A stretch of DNA of 64,000 nt from Pseudomonas sp. GV085 (GCF_003050925.1 NZ_QAOV01000020.1:29256-93255); one strand, 5' to 3'. Counted from the first letter of the stretch, positions 41,443 through 50,881 are shown. Notes: a model not told the origin generated them from the sequence alone. Numbers and translations: made by a program.

Positions 41443-43659
41443 ATGTCAACTGAATCGAAATGCCCGTTCAATCACGCCGCTGCTGGCGGTGGCACGACGA
41501 ACCGCGACTGGTGGCCGAACCAACTGAACCTGAAGATCTTGAGTCAACACTCGCCAAAATCTGACCCGTTGGGGGGCGACTTCAACTACGCCGAAGCCTT
41601 CAAGAGCCTGGACTTCCAGGCGTTGAAAAAAGACCTGACTGCGCTGATGACCGATTCCCAGGACTGGTGGCCGGCGGACTTCGGTCACTATGGGCCTTTC
41701 TTTATCCGCATGTCCTGGCACGCCGCAGGCACCTATCGCACCGGTGACGGCCGGGGCGGCGCCGGCTCCGGTCAGCAGCGCTTTGCACCGCTCAACAGCT
41801 GGCCCGACAACGTCAGCCTCGACAAGGCCCGTCGGCTGCTCTGGCCAATCAAGCAAAAGTACGGTAACAAAATCTCCTGGGCCGACCTGATCGTCCTCGC
41901 CGGCAACGTTGCACTGGAGTCCATGGGCTTCAAGACCTTTGGTTTTTCCGCTGGCCGCCCGGATGTCTGGGAACCGGACGAAGATGTCTACTGGGGCTCG
42001 GAAAAAACGTGGCTGGGTGGCGACGTGCGGTATGGCAAAGATGCCGGGCAAAACCCCGCAGAGCGCAATCTGGAGGCCCCCCTCGCAGCCGTGCAGATGG
42101 GCCTGATTTACGTAAACCCCGAAGGCCCTGAAGGCAACTCTGATCCGGTCGCCGCCGGGACGGACATCCGTGAAACCTTTGCGCGCATGGCCATGAACGA
42201 CGAGGAAACCGTCGCGCTGATCGCGGGCGGTCATGCCTTCGGCAAAACCCACGGTGCAGGTCCCGTCGAGCATGTCGGACCTGAGCCCGAAGCCGCCGGC
42301 CTCGAGCTGCAGGGCCTGGGCTGGAAGAGCACGTTCGGTACCGGCAAAGGTGGCGACACCATCTCCAGCGGCCTGGAAGTGACCTGGACGACCACGCCAA
42401 CCCGGTGGAGCAACAACTACCTGGAGAACCTGTTCGGTTACGAATGGGAACTGACCAAGAGCCCGGCGGGGGCAAACCAGTGGAAGCCGAAAGGCGGCGC
42501 TGGCGCCGGCACCATTCCGGATGCCCATGATCCGTCCAGACGGCGTGATCCGACCATGCTGACCACGGACCTGTCGCTACGCTTCGACCCGATCTATGAG
42601 CCGATTTCGCGGCGCTTCCTGACCAATCCAGACCAGTTGGCCGACGCCTTCGCCCGTGCCTGGTACAAGCTGATTCACCGTGACATGGGGCCGCTCTCGC
42701 GCTACCTCGGCCCGGAAATGCCGAACGAAGAGCTGCTGTGGCAAGACCCGATCCCTGCCGTCGATCATCCGCTGGTCAATGACAGCGATGTGGCGGGCTT
42801 GAAAAGCAAGGTGCTGGCTTCTGGCCTGTCGGTCTCGCAACTGGTATCGACGGCGTGGGCGGCGGCTTCCTGCTTCCGTGGCTCCGATAAACGCGGCGGT
42901 GCCAACGGTGGGCGTTTGCGTCTGGAGCCGCAGAAGTCCTGGCAGGCCAACCAGCCAGAACAACTGGCCAGCGTGCTGGCAAAACTCGAAAGCATTCAGA
43001 AGGAGTTCAATGGCGCGCAATCCGGCGGCAAGAAAATCTCCCTGGCTGACCTGATCGTGCTCGCCGGTGGCGCGGGTGTCGAACAGGCGGCGAAAAACGC
43101 CGGCCACAGTGTGACAGTGCCGTTCAGCCCAGGACGTATGGACGCCAGCCAGGAACAGACCGATGTCGAATCCTTCGGTTACCTTGAACCGATTGCCGAC
43201 GGCTTCCGTAATTACCTGAAGCAACAGTACCGTGTGCCGGCCGAAAAATTGTTGATCGAGAAGGCGCAACTGCTGACGCTCACCGCGCCGGAAATGACGG
43301 TGTTGCTGGGCGGCTTGCGTGTGTTGAACACCAATGTCGGCCAGAGCAGACACGGTGTGTTCACCACACGTCCGCAAGCCTTGACCAACGACTTCTTCAC
43401 CAACCTGCTGGATATGGGCGTGGAGTGGAAGCCGGTATCGGATGCCCAGCAAGAGTATGAAGGGCGCGATCGCAAGACCGGCGCGCTGAAGTGGACAGGC
43501 ACTCGAGTCGATCTGGTCTTCGGTTCCAATGCGCAGTTGCGCGCGTTGGCCGAATTCTATGCCTGCGCCGATGCGCAGCAGAAGTTCGTCAAGGACTTCG
43601 TCGCTGCGTGGACCAAAGTGATGAACCTGGATCGCTTCGACTTAACCCGCAGTGCCTAG
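41443..43659 (+). CDS. katG: Catalase-peroxidase
   Basis: A 738-residue bifunctional haem enzyme that removes hydrogen peroxide. The N-terminal haem half has the distal site R89, W92 and H93 (RMSWHAAGTYR) and the crosslink partners Y223 (LIYVNPEG) and M249 (ARMAMND), so the Trp-Tyr-Met adduct needed for catalase activity can form. The proximal His motif is in AGGHAFGKTHGAG. The C-terminal half is the usual haem-free copy. AGAGGAG precedes ATG 41443, and an OxyR-like site lies upstream. The stop overlaps the end of an integrase remnant on the other strand. Confidence 0.96.
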   Translation: MSTESKCPFNHAAAGGGTTNRDWWPNQLNLKILSQHSPKSDPLGGDFNYAEAFKSLDFQALKKDLTALMTDSQDWWPADFGHYGPFFIRMSWHAAGTYRTGDGRGGAGSGQQRFAPLNSWPDNVSLDKARRLLWPIKQKYGNKISWADLIVLAGNVALESMGFKTFGFSAGRPDVWEPDEDVYWGSEKTWLGGDVRYGKDAGQNPAERNLEAPLAAVQMGLIYVNPEGPEGNSDPVAAGTDIRETFARMAMNDEETVALIAGGHAFGKTHGAGPVEHVGPEPEAAGLELQGLGWKSTFGTGKGGDTISSGLEVTWTTTPTRWSNNYLENLFGYEWELTKSPAGANQWKPKGGAGAGTIPDAHDPSRRRDPTMLTTDLSLRFDPIYEPISRRFLTNPDQLADAFARAWYKLIHRDMGPLSRYLGPEMPNEELLWQDPIPAVDHPLVNDSDVAGLKSKVLASGLSVSQLVSTAWAAASCFRGSDKRGGANGGRLRLEPQKSWQANQPEQLASVLAKLESIQKEFNGAQSGGKKISLADLIVLAGGAGVEQAAKNAGHSVTVPFSPGRMDASQEQTDVESFGYLEPIADGFRNYLKQQYRVPAEKLLIEKAQLLTLTAPEMTVLLGGLRVLNTNVGQSRHGVFTTRPQALTNDFFTNLLDMGVEWKPVSDAQQEYEGRDRKTGALKWTGTRVDLVFGSNAQLRALAEFYACADAQQKFVKDFVAAWTKVMNLDRFDLTRSA

Positions 43660-43942
43660 AGGAGAGATGTCATAGCGCCGACATTACCGGCAAAAAGTGC
43701 CTCGGCTCGCCCTCCGGCTTTTACTTCAGCGGAGGGCATCCGGCGACCATGAACCTTGGCGATCATGGTCCGGTCTTTGTGGCCGAGCTGCTTGATTACC
43801 CACATTGGATTTTCGCCAGTTGATAGCATCATGGAGGCGCAGTTGCGGCCACGTTTCGCCGCTGGCTGCTGTCAATATCGCCAGTTGCTCTTCGCGAGTG
43901 AAGGGGTCAACGTCATCTTCTTCCTTATCTCGGAATCCGAGA
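43656..43942 (-). pseudogene. Tyrosine-recombinase (phage-type integrase) remnant
   Basis: Two pieces of an integrase in different frames. The upstream piece (about 43942-43850) reads RDKEEDDVDPFTREEQLAIL, typical of the region before the catalytic domain. The downstream piece (about 43855-43656) reads ASMMLSTGENPMWVIKQLG then HKDRTMIAKVHGRRMPSA, the C-terminal core of such recombinases. About 150 residues between them, including most catalytic residues, are deleted, and the pieces are out of frame. It marks an old phage or island integration next to katG. Confidence 0.75.
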
Positions 43943-44380
43943 TCAGTCGTTATGCTTGTGTTTATGTTTGTTCTTGTACTTATTTTTATGCTTGTGGTCG
44001 TAGTGGTCGTTATCGTTATCGTTATCCTTGGCCAGATTGTTGCCGATAGCACCACCTGCTGCGCCGCCCAGTCCAGCGCCGATCAGGCCACCGGTGGAAC
44101 CACCAACACTGTTGCCGATTACCTGGCCACCCGCTGCACCGAGCCCCCCGCCAATGGCTGATTCGGTCTTGTTGCCACTCTTCGCAGATATTGCGCCCCC
44201 AGCTGCGCCACCTACGCCGGCTCCGATCGCAGCGCCAGTGCTACCTCCCATAGCCTGACCGACCACGCTTCCAAGGGCGCCACCGACACCGCCACCGATA
44301 GCTGTGTTGGTGGCTTCGCCGGCGAGGGAGTACTGCGATACAAGGAGGCTTAGTGCAACGACAGTGAATGATTTACGCAT
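43943..44380 (-). CDS. Exported glycine-zipper protein with charged tail
   Basis: A 145-residue protein with a signal peptide (to about YSLAGE) and long glycine-zipper repeats (GGGVGGALGSVVGQAMGG and similar blocks, about residues 28-112). It ends in an unusual Asp/Asn/His/Lys-rich tail (HKHKNKYKNKHKHK). Glycine zippers insert in or associate with membranes. The tail abuts the integrase remnant, so the 3' end may have been altered by the insertion and could be metal-binding by chance or selection. Function unknown. Confidence 0.7.
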   Translation of the reverse strand: MRKSFTVVALSLLVSQYSLAGEATNTAIGGGVGGALGSVVGQAMGGSTGAAIGAGVGGAAGGAISAKSGNKTESAIGGGLGAAGGQVIGNSVGGSTGGLIGAGLGGAAGGAIGNNLAKDNDNDNDHYDHKHKNKYKNKHKHKHND

Positions 44381-44770
44381 CAGACAAACCTTTAGAAATA
44401 CACAATAAAAGAAAAGTTTGTTGGTACGAATCAGTCAGGTCAACAGATATTCGACGGTGCATGAATTTGGATCAACCAATCTGTGATTAGCACAGCCGCT
44501 TGTTGATCAATTATGACCGGTGGGCACTCCCCCCATTCCAGGTTGCGGGTCTGGCAAGGGGAGAGGAGGTCGATCAAAAAACGGGGTGATTGGCGGTCAA
44601 CAGATCGCCGGGGAGGGAATGTCAGGCGGGCATAACGTTGTCATTGCACAGCCAAACCGAGCCATACAAACCCCAAAGAGGGACTTTTGAGGGCCTGAAA
44701 GCCGCGACCTGGGTGGGATCGGGTCGCGGTCACTTGATCTTCGCCATTGACCACGATGCCGTACCCGCCG
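44381..44770. other. Gene-free region between glycine-zipper and cupin genes
   Basis: About 390 bp. The first half is AT-rich and must carry the promoter of the leftward glycine-zipper gene. Nothing else was recognised. An in-frame extension of the cupin frame back to 44590 has no ribosome site and crosses the conserved promoter, so it is not taken as coding. Confidence 0.4.
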
Positions 44771-44857
44771 ATACGGGTTTGTATCAGCAGGTATCCGCAA
44801 CGCCCACCGTTACCCGGGCATACAAAACCGCCGTTTCCCGACACCCGGGCGATACAC
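44771..44857 (+). promoter_or_regulatory. Conserved promoter of the cupin gene, shared with the EGKCG gene
   Basis: GTATC twice with 10-bp spacing (44781-44785, 44791-44795), then CATACAAAACCGCCGTTTCC (44819-44838) and CCCGGGCGATACAC (44844-44857), 75 bp before the ATG. The same order and nearly the same bases occur at 56593-56672. The repeated half-sites one helical turn apart suggest a response regulator or a specific sigma factor. Confidence 0.6.
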
Positions 44858-44931
44858 GGCGGCCTCCAAATGGAATCACCGGCAGCGTCACTTTCGGCGC
44901 GGCCTGGCGTGGTTCAACTGGAGGAAAGACA

Positions 44932-45384
44932 ATGTCGCGTATCACCCCCCGTCACACCCTCGGCAAGCTTGGTCTGGTTCTGGCCGCCGCAGGGCTCGCC
45001 ACTGTCGCGAGCCTCGCTCAAGCCCAGGAAGCACAACCGGCCCCGGCGATGAAAAGCTGGCAGCAGGGCCTGCACCGCACCGACCTGGTACGCGAAGACC
45101 TGGGCACCGCCGATCGCGAAGTCCTCCAGGTGGTCGTGGACTTCGATCCGGGCGTGACATCGCCCAAACATGCTCACCCCGGTGTCGAGGTGGCACACGT
45201 GATCAGCGGCGCCTTTGAATATCAACTGGAAGGGCAGGCACCGGTGACGCTCAAGGCCGGTGACTCGTTGTACATCCCCGAAGGTGTCGCCCATGTGGCG
45301 AAGAACGTGGGGCAGGGCAAGGCCTCGGAACTGGCAACCTACATCGTGAAGAAAGGCGAAGCGCTGCTGATCCTGAAGGAGTAG
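44932..45384 (+). CDS. Exported cupin-domain protein
   Basis: A 150-residue protein with a signal peptide (cleavage near LAQAQE) and a single cupin domain. The first motif reads SPKHAHPGVEVAHVISG, with metal-ligand histidines and glutamate, and the second motif GDSLYIPEGVAHVAKN supplies the last histidine. It is probably a small periplasmic metal-bound beta barrel; the reaction is unknown. AGGAAAG precedes ATG 44932. Convergent with a LysR gene 15 bp away. Its promoter is nearly identical to that of the EGKCG protein, which suggests a shared stimulus. Confidence 0.85.
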   Translation: MSRITPRHTLGKLGLVLAAAGLATVASLAQAQEAQPAPAMKSWQQGLHRTDLVREDLGTADREVLQVVVDFDPGVTSPKHAHPGVEVAHVISGAFEYQLEGQAPVTLKAGDSLYIPEGVAHVAKNVGQGKASELATYIVKKGEALLILKE

Positions 45385-45399
45385 GCGAGGGCCGCCGGG

Positions 45400-46287
45400 T
45401 CATTGCCGGCTGCAAACCTCCCACACGCAACCGCGCAGCCAGCGATGTGCAGGGTCGGCGTCCATGCGCGGGTGCCACAGCATCGAAACCGTGATCGGCG
45501 GCGTGGGGAACGGCAGGGCAAAGCAGTGCATCCCCTGGCACAGGTTGCCGACGTGCCGCTCGGGTACGCTGGCGACCAGGTCTGAAGCCCGCGCCAGTGC
45601 AATCGCCGAAGAGAAACCGGCGACGATGGTGATGATGTCGCGCTTGAGCCCCAGCTCATTCAAGGCGTCGTCCATGACGCCTTTTTCGTGGCCCCGACGT
45701 GAGACCAGAATGTGCCGGGCGGCGGCATAACGCTCAGGTGTCATTTCACCTTGAGTCAGTGGATGACCCTCACGTACGACGCCAATGAACCGATCGCGAA
45801 ACAGCATCCGGGTCCGCACTTCCGGGCTGGTCGATTCGCCGATCACACCGGTTTCCAGATCCACCGAGCCTTCGCGCAGCAGGGTGCTGTCCTTGTTCAG
45901 CTTCTGCACGAAATTCAAGCGCACGCCGGGTGCCTCTTCGTTGATGTGGGCGATGAGTTGCGGTCCGACATTTTCCACGAAGCCGTCGCTGGTGCGCAGG
46001 GTGAAGGTACGGGTCAGTTGATTCAGGTCGAGTGCCTCGGCGGGGCGCAGGACGGCTTCGGCGTCCTGCACCAGCACGCCGACGCGTTCACGCAACTCCA
46101 GCGCCCGAGGCGTGGGAACCAGCCCGCGGCCGGCCCGCACCAGCAGCGGATCGCCCGTGGTTTCGCGCAATCGCGCCAGCGCCCGGCTCATGGCTGACGG
46201 GCTCAGGTGCAAACGCTGCGCGGCGCGGGCCACACTGCCTTCCTCCAGCAACACGTTCAGGGTGATCAACAAGTTCAGATCGGGCAT
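45400..46287 (-). CDS. LysR-type transcriptional regulator
   Basis: A 295-residue LysR protein with an N-terminal helix-turn-helix (GSVARAAQRLHLSPSAMSRALARLRETTGDPLLVRAGRG) and a NodD/PcaQ-like effector domain. It is divergent from an MFS exporter gene across a 208-bp spacer containing a REP pair; such pairs are usually regulator and target. The ligand is unknown. Confidence 0.88.
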   Translation of the reverse strand: MPDLNLLITLNVLLEEGSVARAAQRLHLSPSAMSRALARLRETTGDPLLVRAGRGLVPTPRALELRERVGVLVQDAEAVLRPAEALDLNQLTRTFTLRTSDGFVENVGPQLIAHINEEAPGVRLNFVQKLNKDSTLLREGSVDLETGVIGESTSPEVRTRMLFRDRFIGVVREGHPLTQGEMTPERYAAARHILVSRRGHEKGVMDDALNELGLKRDIITIVAGFSSAIALARASDLVASVPERHVGNLCQGMHCFALPFPTPPITVSMLWHPRMDADPAHRWLRGCVWEVCSRQ

Positions 46288-46299
46288 TGGATCAAATCC

Positions 46300-46385
46300 T
46301 GTGGGAGCGAGCCTGCTCGCGAAGGTGGCACATTAAAAATGATGTTGTCTGACACACCCTCTTCGCGAGCAGGCTCGCTCCTACA
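46300..46385. repeat. REP pair
   Basis: TGTGGGAGCGAGCCTGCTCGCGAAGG and an inverse copy, in the LysR-MFS divergent spacer immediately upstream of the LysR start. Confidence 0.85.
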
Positions 46386-46495
46386 GTTTTTAACATGTGG
46401 CGTCTTGTGCACGTATAAAGTGCAAATGCTGCGTCTTCCGCCATGTTATGGCTGGGCTTAGGCTCGGGACAACCTATTTGCGGAGTCGCGAGAAA

Positions 46496-47887
46496 ATGAA
46501 GTCCATATCGATTCGGGGAGCCTTGGCCAGCCTGTCGTTATCCATGCTGCTGTCGTCCCTGGGCACCAGCATTGCAAGCGTTGGATTGCCGACACTGGCC
46601 GAGGCGTTCTCGGCCTCCTTTGAGCAAGTGCAATGGGTGGTGCTCGCTTACCTGCTGGCGGTCACGGCGCTGATCGTCAGTGTCGGAAGACTTGGCGACA
46701 TCATTGGCCGCCGACGTTTGTTGTTGATCGGGATTTGTGTGTTTACCGTCGCTTCGGTCCTGTGCGCGCTGGCCCCTCATCTCTGGTTATTGATTGCCGC
46801 TCGGGCGCTGCAGGGCGTCGGTGCGGCCATCATGATGGCGCTGACCATGGCGCTGGTGGGCGGGGCCGTTCCCAAGGAAAAAATGGGCAGTGCCATGGGC
46901 GTGCTCGGCACGATGTCGGCGATTGGCACCTCACTCGGCCCGACCCTTGGAGGTTTTTTGATTGCCAATCCGGGGTGGCAGGCCATTTTTCTGATCAATG
47001 TGCCGTTGGGTGTCTTGGCGATTGGGCTCGTGCTCTACTTTTTGCCCAACGATCGCAGTGAGAAGAGGGCGGATCGAGCGGTCTTCGATGTGCTCGGCAC
47101 GCTGGTGCTGGTTCTGACGCTGCTGGCTTATGCACTGGCGATGACCGTTGGGCGTGGCACCCTGAACATGACGCTGTTGCTGGTGGCCGTTTTTGGGCTG
47201 TGCGTGTTTGTATTCGTCGAGCACACAGCCGAGTCGCCTCTGGTTCGATTGACGATGTTCCGTAACTGGCACATGAGCGCAGGATTCGTCATGAGCATGC
47301 TGGTGACCACCGTGGTCATGGCGACCATGGTGGTCGGGCCGTTTTACCTCACTGGCGCACTGGCGTTGAATGCCGCGAGCGTTGGGTTGGCGATGTCGAC
47401 GGGTCCGCTGATGGCCGCACTGGCAGGCGTACCGGCGGGCCGATGGGTCGACCGATTGGGCGCGCATCGATCCGGCACGCTCGGATTGATTGCCATGTTG
47501 ATTGGCGCTTGCATCCTTCCCGCCATGCCTTTGGGGTTCGGTGTACTCGGCTACATCGTGCCGCTGACTGTCATGACCGGCGGTTATGCGCTGTTTCAGG
47601 CGGCGAACAATACCGCCGTCATGGCGGATATCGAGTCGCAGCAGCGTGGCGTAATCTCCGGCTTGCTCGGGTTGTCGCGCAATCTCGGGTTGATCACGGG
47701 CGCCTCGGTCATGGGCGCAGTGTTCGCTTTCGGCTCGGCCAGCCACGATATTTTGCAGGCGCAACCTGAGGCCATCGCACAGGGGATGCGACTGACGTTC
47801 GCCGTCGCCGCCGGGTTGATCGTCATTGCGCTGGCGATTGGTGCGATCAGCAAAATCGTTTCACGTCGCATAATCGCGCCGTGCTGA
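46496..47887 (+). CDS. MFS exporter, DHA2 (14-helix) type
   Basis: A 463-residue multi-pass transporter. It has the MFS motif A in the loop after helix 2 (GRLGDIIGRRRLL), the RALQGVGAAIMM motif and the antiporter-type motif C region (GTSLGPTLGGFL). The long form and these motifs fit proton-driven drug or metabolite exporters of the DHA2 group. Start is ATG 46496. Probably regulated by the divergent LysR protein. Substrate unknown. Confidence 0.87.
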   Translation: MKSISIRGALASLSLSMLLSSLGTSIASVGLPTLAEAFSASFEQVQWVVLAYLLAVTALIVSVGRLGDIIGRRRLLLIGICVFTVASVLCALAPHLWLLIAARALQGVGAAIMMALTMALVGGAVPKEKMGSAMGVLGTMSAIGTSLGPTLGGFLIANPGWQAIFLINVPLGVLAIGLVLYFLPNDRSEKRADRAVFDVLGTLVLVLTLLAYALAMTVGRGTLNMTLLLVAVFGLCVFVFVEHTAESPLVRLTMFRNWHMSAGFVMSMLVTTVVMATMVVGPFYLTGALALNAASVGLAMSTGPLMAALAGVPAGRWVDRLGAHRSGTLGLIAMLIGACILPAMPLGFGVLGYIVPLTVMTGGYALFQAANNTAVMADIESQQRGVISGLLGLSRNLGLITGASVMGAVFAFGSASHDILQAQPEAIAQGMRLTFAVAAGLIVIALAIGAISKIVSRRIIAPC

Positions 47888-47952
47888 AAAACGGCGCGAC
47901 TGTCGTGAAAACGACCTGTTTGCGCTGAACGCGAAGCCTTGCGAGTTTTCTG

Positions 47953-47968
47953 TTGAACGAGTGTTCAG
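47953..47968 (+). promoter_or_regulatory. TetR-type operator upstream of the fusion operon
   Basis: TTGAAC-GAGT-GTTCAG, an imperfect dyad nearly identical to TTGAAC-GTCT-GTTCAA at 53183. It lies 77 bp before the aminotransferase-ATPase start, and the TetR gene is at the other end of the same operon. Confidence 0.65.
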
Positions 47969-48044
47969 TCTCGACTATGTTTGGGGCCACCTTCCCCCGG
48001 CTGGTTGCGGGCTTGCGTTTCTTCAATTCGAACGAGGCACTGGC

Positions 48045-50048
48045 ATGCGGTTTTCACCCTTTGTAGAGCGGATCAGTGGCCAGGGCGTTGCCGCCTGGGA
48101 TATTCACTACGCGGCCAGCGCGGCACAGCGCAATGGCGAAGACGTGATCATCCTCAGCGTCGGCGACCCGGATTTTCCCACCCCCGATTTCATTACCGAT
48201 GCCGCCATCCACGCCCTGCGCGAAGGGGATACCCACTACACCGAAATCGCCGGCCGCCAGGCCTTGCGAGAGGCCATCGCCGGCCGCTACAGCCAACTGA
48301 TCGACCGCGAGCTGCAGGCGTCGAACGTTATTCTCACGGCAGGTGCGCAGAACGCCTTGTTCGCCACCTCGATGTGTTTGCTCGGTGCCGGCGACGAAGT
48401 GATCGCCTTCGATCCGATGTATGTCACCTACGAAGCGACACTCAAGGCGTCCGGCGCCACGCTGGTGCGGGTGCCTTGCGCGGCGGACTCGGGTTTTCGC
48501 CTCGATGCCGCCGTGCTGGCCAAGGCCATTACCCCACGCACCCGGGCGATCTTCTTCTCCAACCCGAACAACCCCACCGGTGTAGTGCTGGGTCGCGAAG
48601 AGCTGCAAGCCATCGCCGACCTCGCCATCACCCATGACCTGTGGGTGGTGGTGGACGAGGTCTACGAGAGCCTCGCCTACGAGCGCGAACACCAAAGCCT
48701 GGCGGCGTTGCCGGGCATGGCCGAGCGTTGCGTGGTGATCGGCAGCCTGTCGAAATCCCATGCCATGACCGGTTGGCGCATCGGCTGGGTCATGGCCCAT
48801 GAAGCCCTGGTCAACCATATCGAAACCCTGGTGTTGAGCATGCTGTACGGCTTGCCCGGGTTTGTCATGGAAGCGGCGCTCAAGGCCGTGCAGTCACACG
48901 ACGAAGTCACCCACGGCATGTGCGAGATCTATCGCCGGCGTCGCGACCTTGTGGTGTCCGGCCTGGCCGGTTGCCCGGGCATCAGCGTGCTCAACCCCGA
49001 TGCCGGCATGTTCGTGCTGGTGGACGTGCGTGGTACCGGCCTGACCTCGCTGGAGTTCGCCTGGCGGCTGCTGCGTGAAGCCGGTGTCTCGGTGCTGGAT
49101 GCGGCGGCATTCGGTGAGCCGGCCCAGGGTTTTGTACGGCTTTCGTTCACCCTGAGTGACGAGCGCCTGGCCCAGGCCTGCCAGCGTATTCGCGATTTTG
49201 TCGGGGTGCTCATGGGCGAAGCGCCGAGGCCGGTGATCGGCACGGTGACCCGTACCGCAGCCGTCGAACCGGTCGCGACCAAGACCATGATCGAAGTCGA
49301 TCGCCTGCACAAACGCTTCGGCAATATCGAAGTGCTCAAGGGCGTTTCCCTGACCGCCCGCGAGGGCGAAGTGATCTCCCTGATCGGTGCCAGCGGCTCG
49401 GGCAAAAGTACCTTGCTGCGCTGCATCAACATGCTCGAAGTGCCGGACCAGGGGCGCATCCTGGTCGATGGCGAAAGCATTCACCTTAACCAGAACCGTC
49501 CCGGTGCACCGCTGGTGGCGGACGCCAAGCAACTGGTGCGCATCCGTTCGAGCCTGGGCATGGTGTTCCAGAACTTCAACCTCTGGCCCCATCGCACGGT
49601 GCTGGAAAACCTCATCGAAGCGCCGACCCAGGTCCTGCGTGAAAGCCGTGCGGAGGCCACTGAACGGGCCGAAGCCCTGCTCGAACGCGTGGGGCTTGCG
49701 GCCAAGCGCAACGAGTACCCGGCGTTTCTCTCCGGGGGACAGCAACAACGGGTGGCCATCGCCCGGGCCCTGGCCATGCGGCCCAAGGTCATGCTGTTCG
49801 ATGAACCCACCTCGGCACTCGACCCGGAACTGGTCGGGGAAGTGCTGCGGGTGATCCGCTCCCTCGCCGAAGAAGGCCGGACCATGATTCTGGTGACTCA
49901 TGAAATGGCCTTTGCACGCGATGTCTCTTCCAAGGTCGCCTTCCTGCATCAAGGGCTGATCGAGGAAACCGGTTCGCCGGACGAAGTGTTCGTACACCCA
50001 CGCAGCGAGCGTTGCCGACAGTTCGTCAACGCTCATCAGACTCGCTAA
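48045..50048 (+). CDS. PLP aminotransferase fused to amino-acid ABC transporter ATPase
   Basis: A single 667-residue reading frame joining two enzymes. Residues 1 to about 390 are a class I/II aminotransferase (NPNNPTG; PLP lysine K237 in SLSKSHAMTGWRIGW). After a linker of about 25 residues, residues 415-667 are a complete polar-amino-acid ABC ATPase: Walker A GASGSGKS at 448-455, signature LSGGQ at 562-566, Walker B LFDEPT with D586. There is no stop or ribosome site at the internal M415, so one polypeptide is expected. A binding protein and two permeases follow. Uptake of an amino acid and its transamination thus appear physically coupled. The operon is probably repressed by the downstream TetR protein. 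Confidence 0.9.
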   Translation: MRFSPFVERISGQGVAAWDIHYAASAAQRNGEDVIILSVGDPDFPTPDFITDAAIHALREGDTHYTEIAGRQALREAIAGRYSQLIDRELQASNVILTAGAQNALFATSMCLLGAGDEVIAFDPMYVTYEATLKASGATLVRVPCAADSGFRLDAAVLAKAITPRTRAIFFSNPNNPTGVVLGREELQAIADLAITHDLWVVVDEVYESLAYEREHQSLAALPGMAERCVVIGSLSKSHAMTGWRIGWVMAHEALVNHIETLVLSMLYGLPGFVMEAALKAVQSHDEVTHGMCEIYRRRRDLVVSGLAGCPGISVLNPDAGMFVLVDVRGTGLTSLEFAWRLLREAGVSVLDAAAFGEPAQGFVRLSFTLSDERLAQACQRIRDFVGVLMGEAPRPVIGTVTRTAAVEPVATKTMIEVDRLHKRFGNIEVLKGVSLTAREGEVISLIGASGSGKSTLLRCINMLEVPDQGRILVDGESIHLNQNRPGAPLVADAKQLVRIRSSLGMVFQNFNLWPHRTVLENLIEAPTQVLRESRAEATERAEALLERVGLAAKRNEYPAFLSGGQQQRVAIARALAMRPKVMLFDEPTSALDPELVGEVLRVIRSLAEEGRTMILVTHEMAFARDVSSKVAFLHQGLIEETGSPDEVFVHPRSERCRQFVNAHQTR

Positions 50049-50075
50049 CTCATCATAAAAAGACGGGAAAACAAC

Positions 50076-50858
50076 ATGGGAAATCGACGTTTTGCAAACT
50101 GGATGACCGGGGCGGCCTGCGTATTGCTGGCCGGCATGAGTGCGGCCCAGGCACAGCCGATCAGGTTCGCGGTGGCAGCCGAACCCTATCCGCCGTATAC
50201 CGAAAAGCAGGCCAACGGTGAGTGGAAGGGTTTCGAAGTCGACCTGATCCACAAGCTGTGCAGCGAAATGAAAGCCGATTGCGAGATCAAGGAAGTGGCA
50301 TGGGACGGCATCATTCCGTCGCTGCTGGCGAAAAAGATCGACGTGATTTTTTCCTCGATGTCGGTGACCGAAGAACGAGAAAAACAGATTGCCTTCAGCA
50401 AGGCCTACTACGATTCGGCAATTGCCGTCGTCGGCCCGAAAGAGGCGTCGGTGAAGAAGTACCCGGATGACCTCAAGGGCAAGATCATTGGCGTGCAGAA
50501 CTCGACCGTGAGCGCCAGTTACCTGAAGACCTACTACGAAAAAATCGCCGACGTTAAGTACTACGACACCCAGGACTCGGCCAACGCCGACCTGATTGCC
50601 GGCCGCATCGACCTGATGATGGCCGATGGCACTGCCATGGCCGCCTTCGTCAAGACCCCGGATGCCAAGGACCTGGCCTACCTCGGCAGCGTGCCTTACG
50701 ACCCGATCTTCGGCAAAGGCGTGGGCGCCGGCCTACGCAAGGACGACACCGAACTCAAGGCCAAACTCGACAAGGCCATCCGGGAGTTGCTGGCGAGCAA
50801 AGACTACGACGAACTGTCCCAGAGCTACTTCGGCACCAGCGTGAAGCCTGCGTTCTGA
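50076..50858 (+). CDS. Periplasmic amino-acid-binding protein
   Basis: A 260-residue family 3 binding protein with a signal peptide (to about MSAAQA) and the usual core (FAVAAEPYPPYTEKQANGEWKGFEVDL, IFSSMSVTEEREK, IGVQNSTVSASYL). It delivers substrate to the transporter encoded around it. It starts 27 bp after the fusion gene. The acidic and polar pocket residues do not let me name the ligand, which could be a modified or acylated amino acid given the AstE-like gene in the regulon. Confidence 0.88.
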   Translation: MGNRRFANWMTGAACVLLAGMSAAQAQPIRFAVAAEPYPPYTEKQANGEWKGFEVDLIHKLCSEMKADCEIKEVAWDGIIPSLLAKKIDVIFSSMSVTEEREKQIAFSKAYYDSAIAVVGPKEASVKKYPDDLKGKIIGVQNSTVSASYLKTYYEKIADVKYYDTQDSANADLIAGRIDLMMADGTAMAAFVKTPDAKDLAYLGSVPYDPIFGKGVGAGLRKDDTELKAKLDKAIRELLASKDYDELSQSYFGTSVKPAF

Positions 50859-50881
50859 CCTGATCGCGCAATGTAAACCCC

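Noticed and set aside
43726..44055. 109-codon frame overlapping the glycine-zipper gene
   Set aside because: Only its middle resembles an integrase. The first part is the zipper gene read in another frame and the last part is out of frame, so it is a pseudogene fragment.
44590..44931. N-terminal extension of the cupin protein
   Set aside because: It would read through the conserved promoter block and precede a clear signal peptide and ribosome site at 44932.
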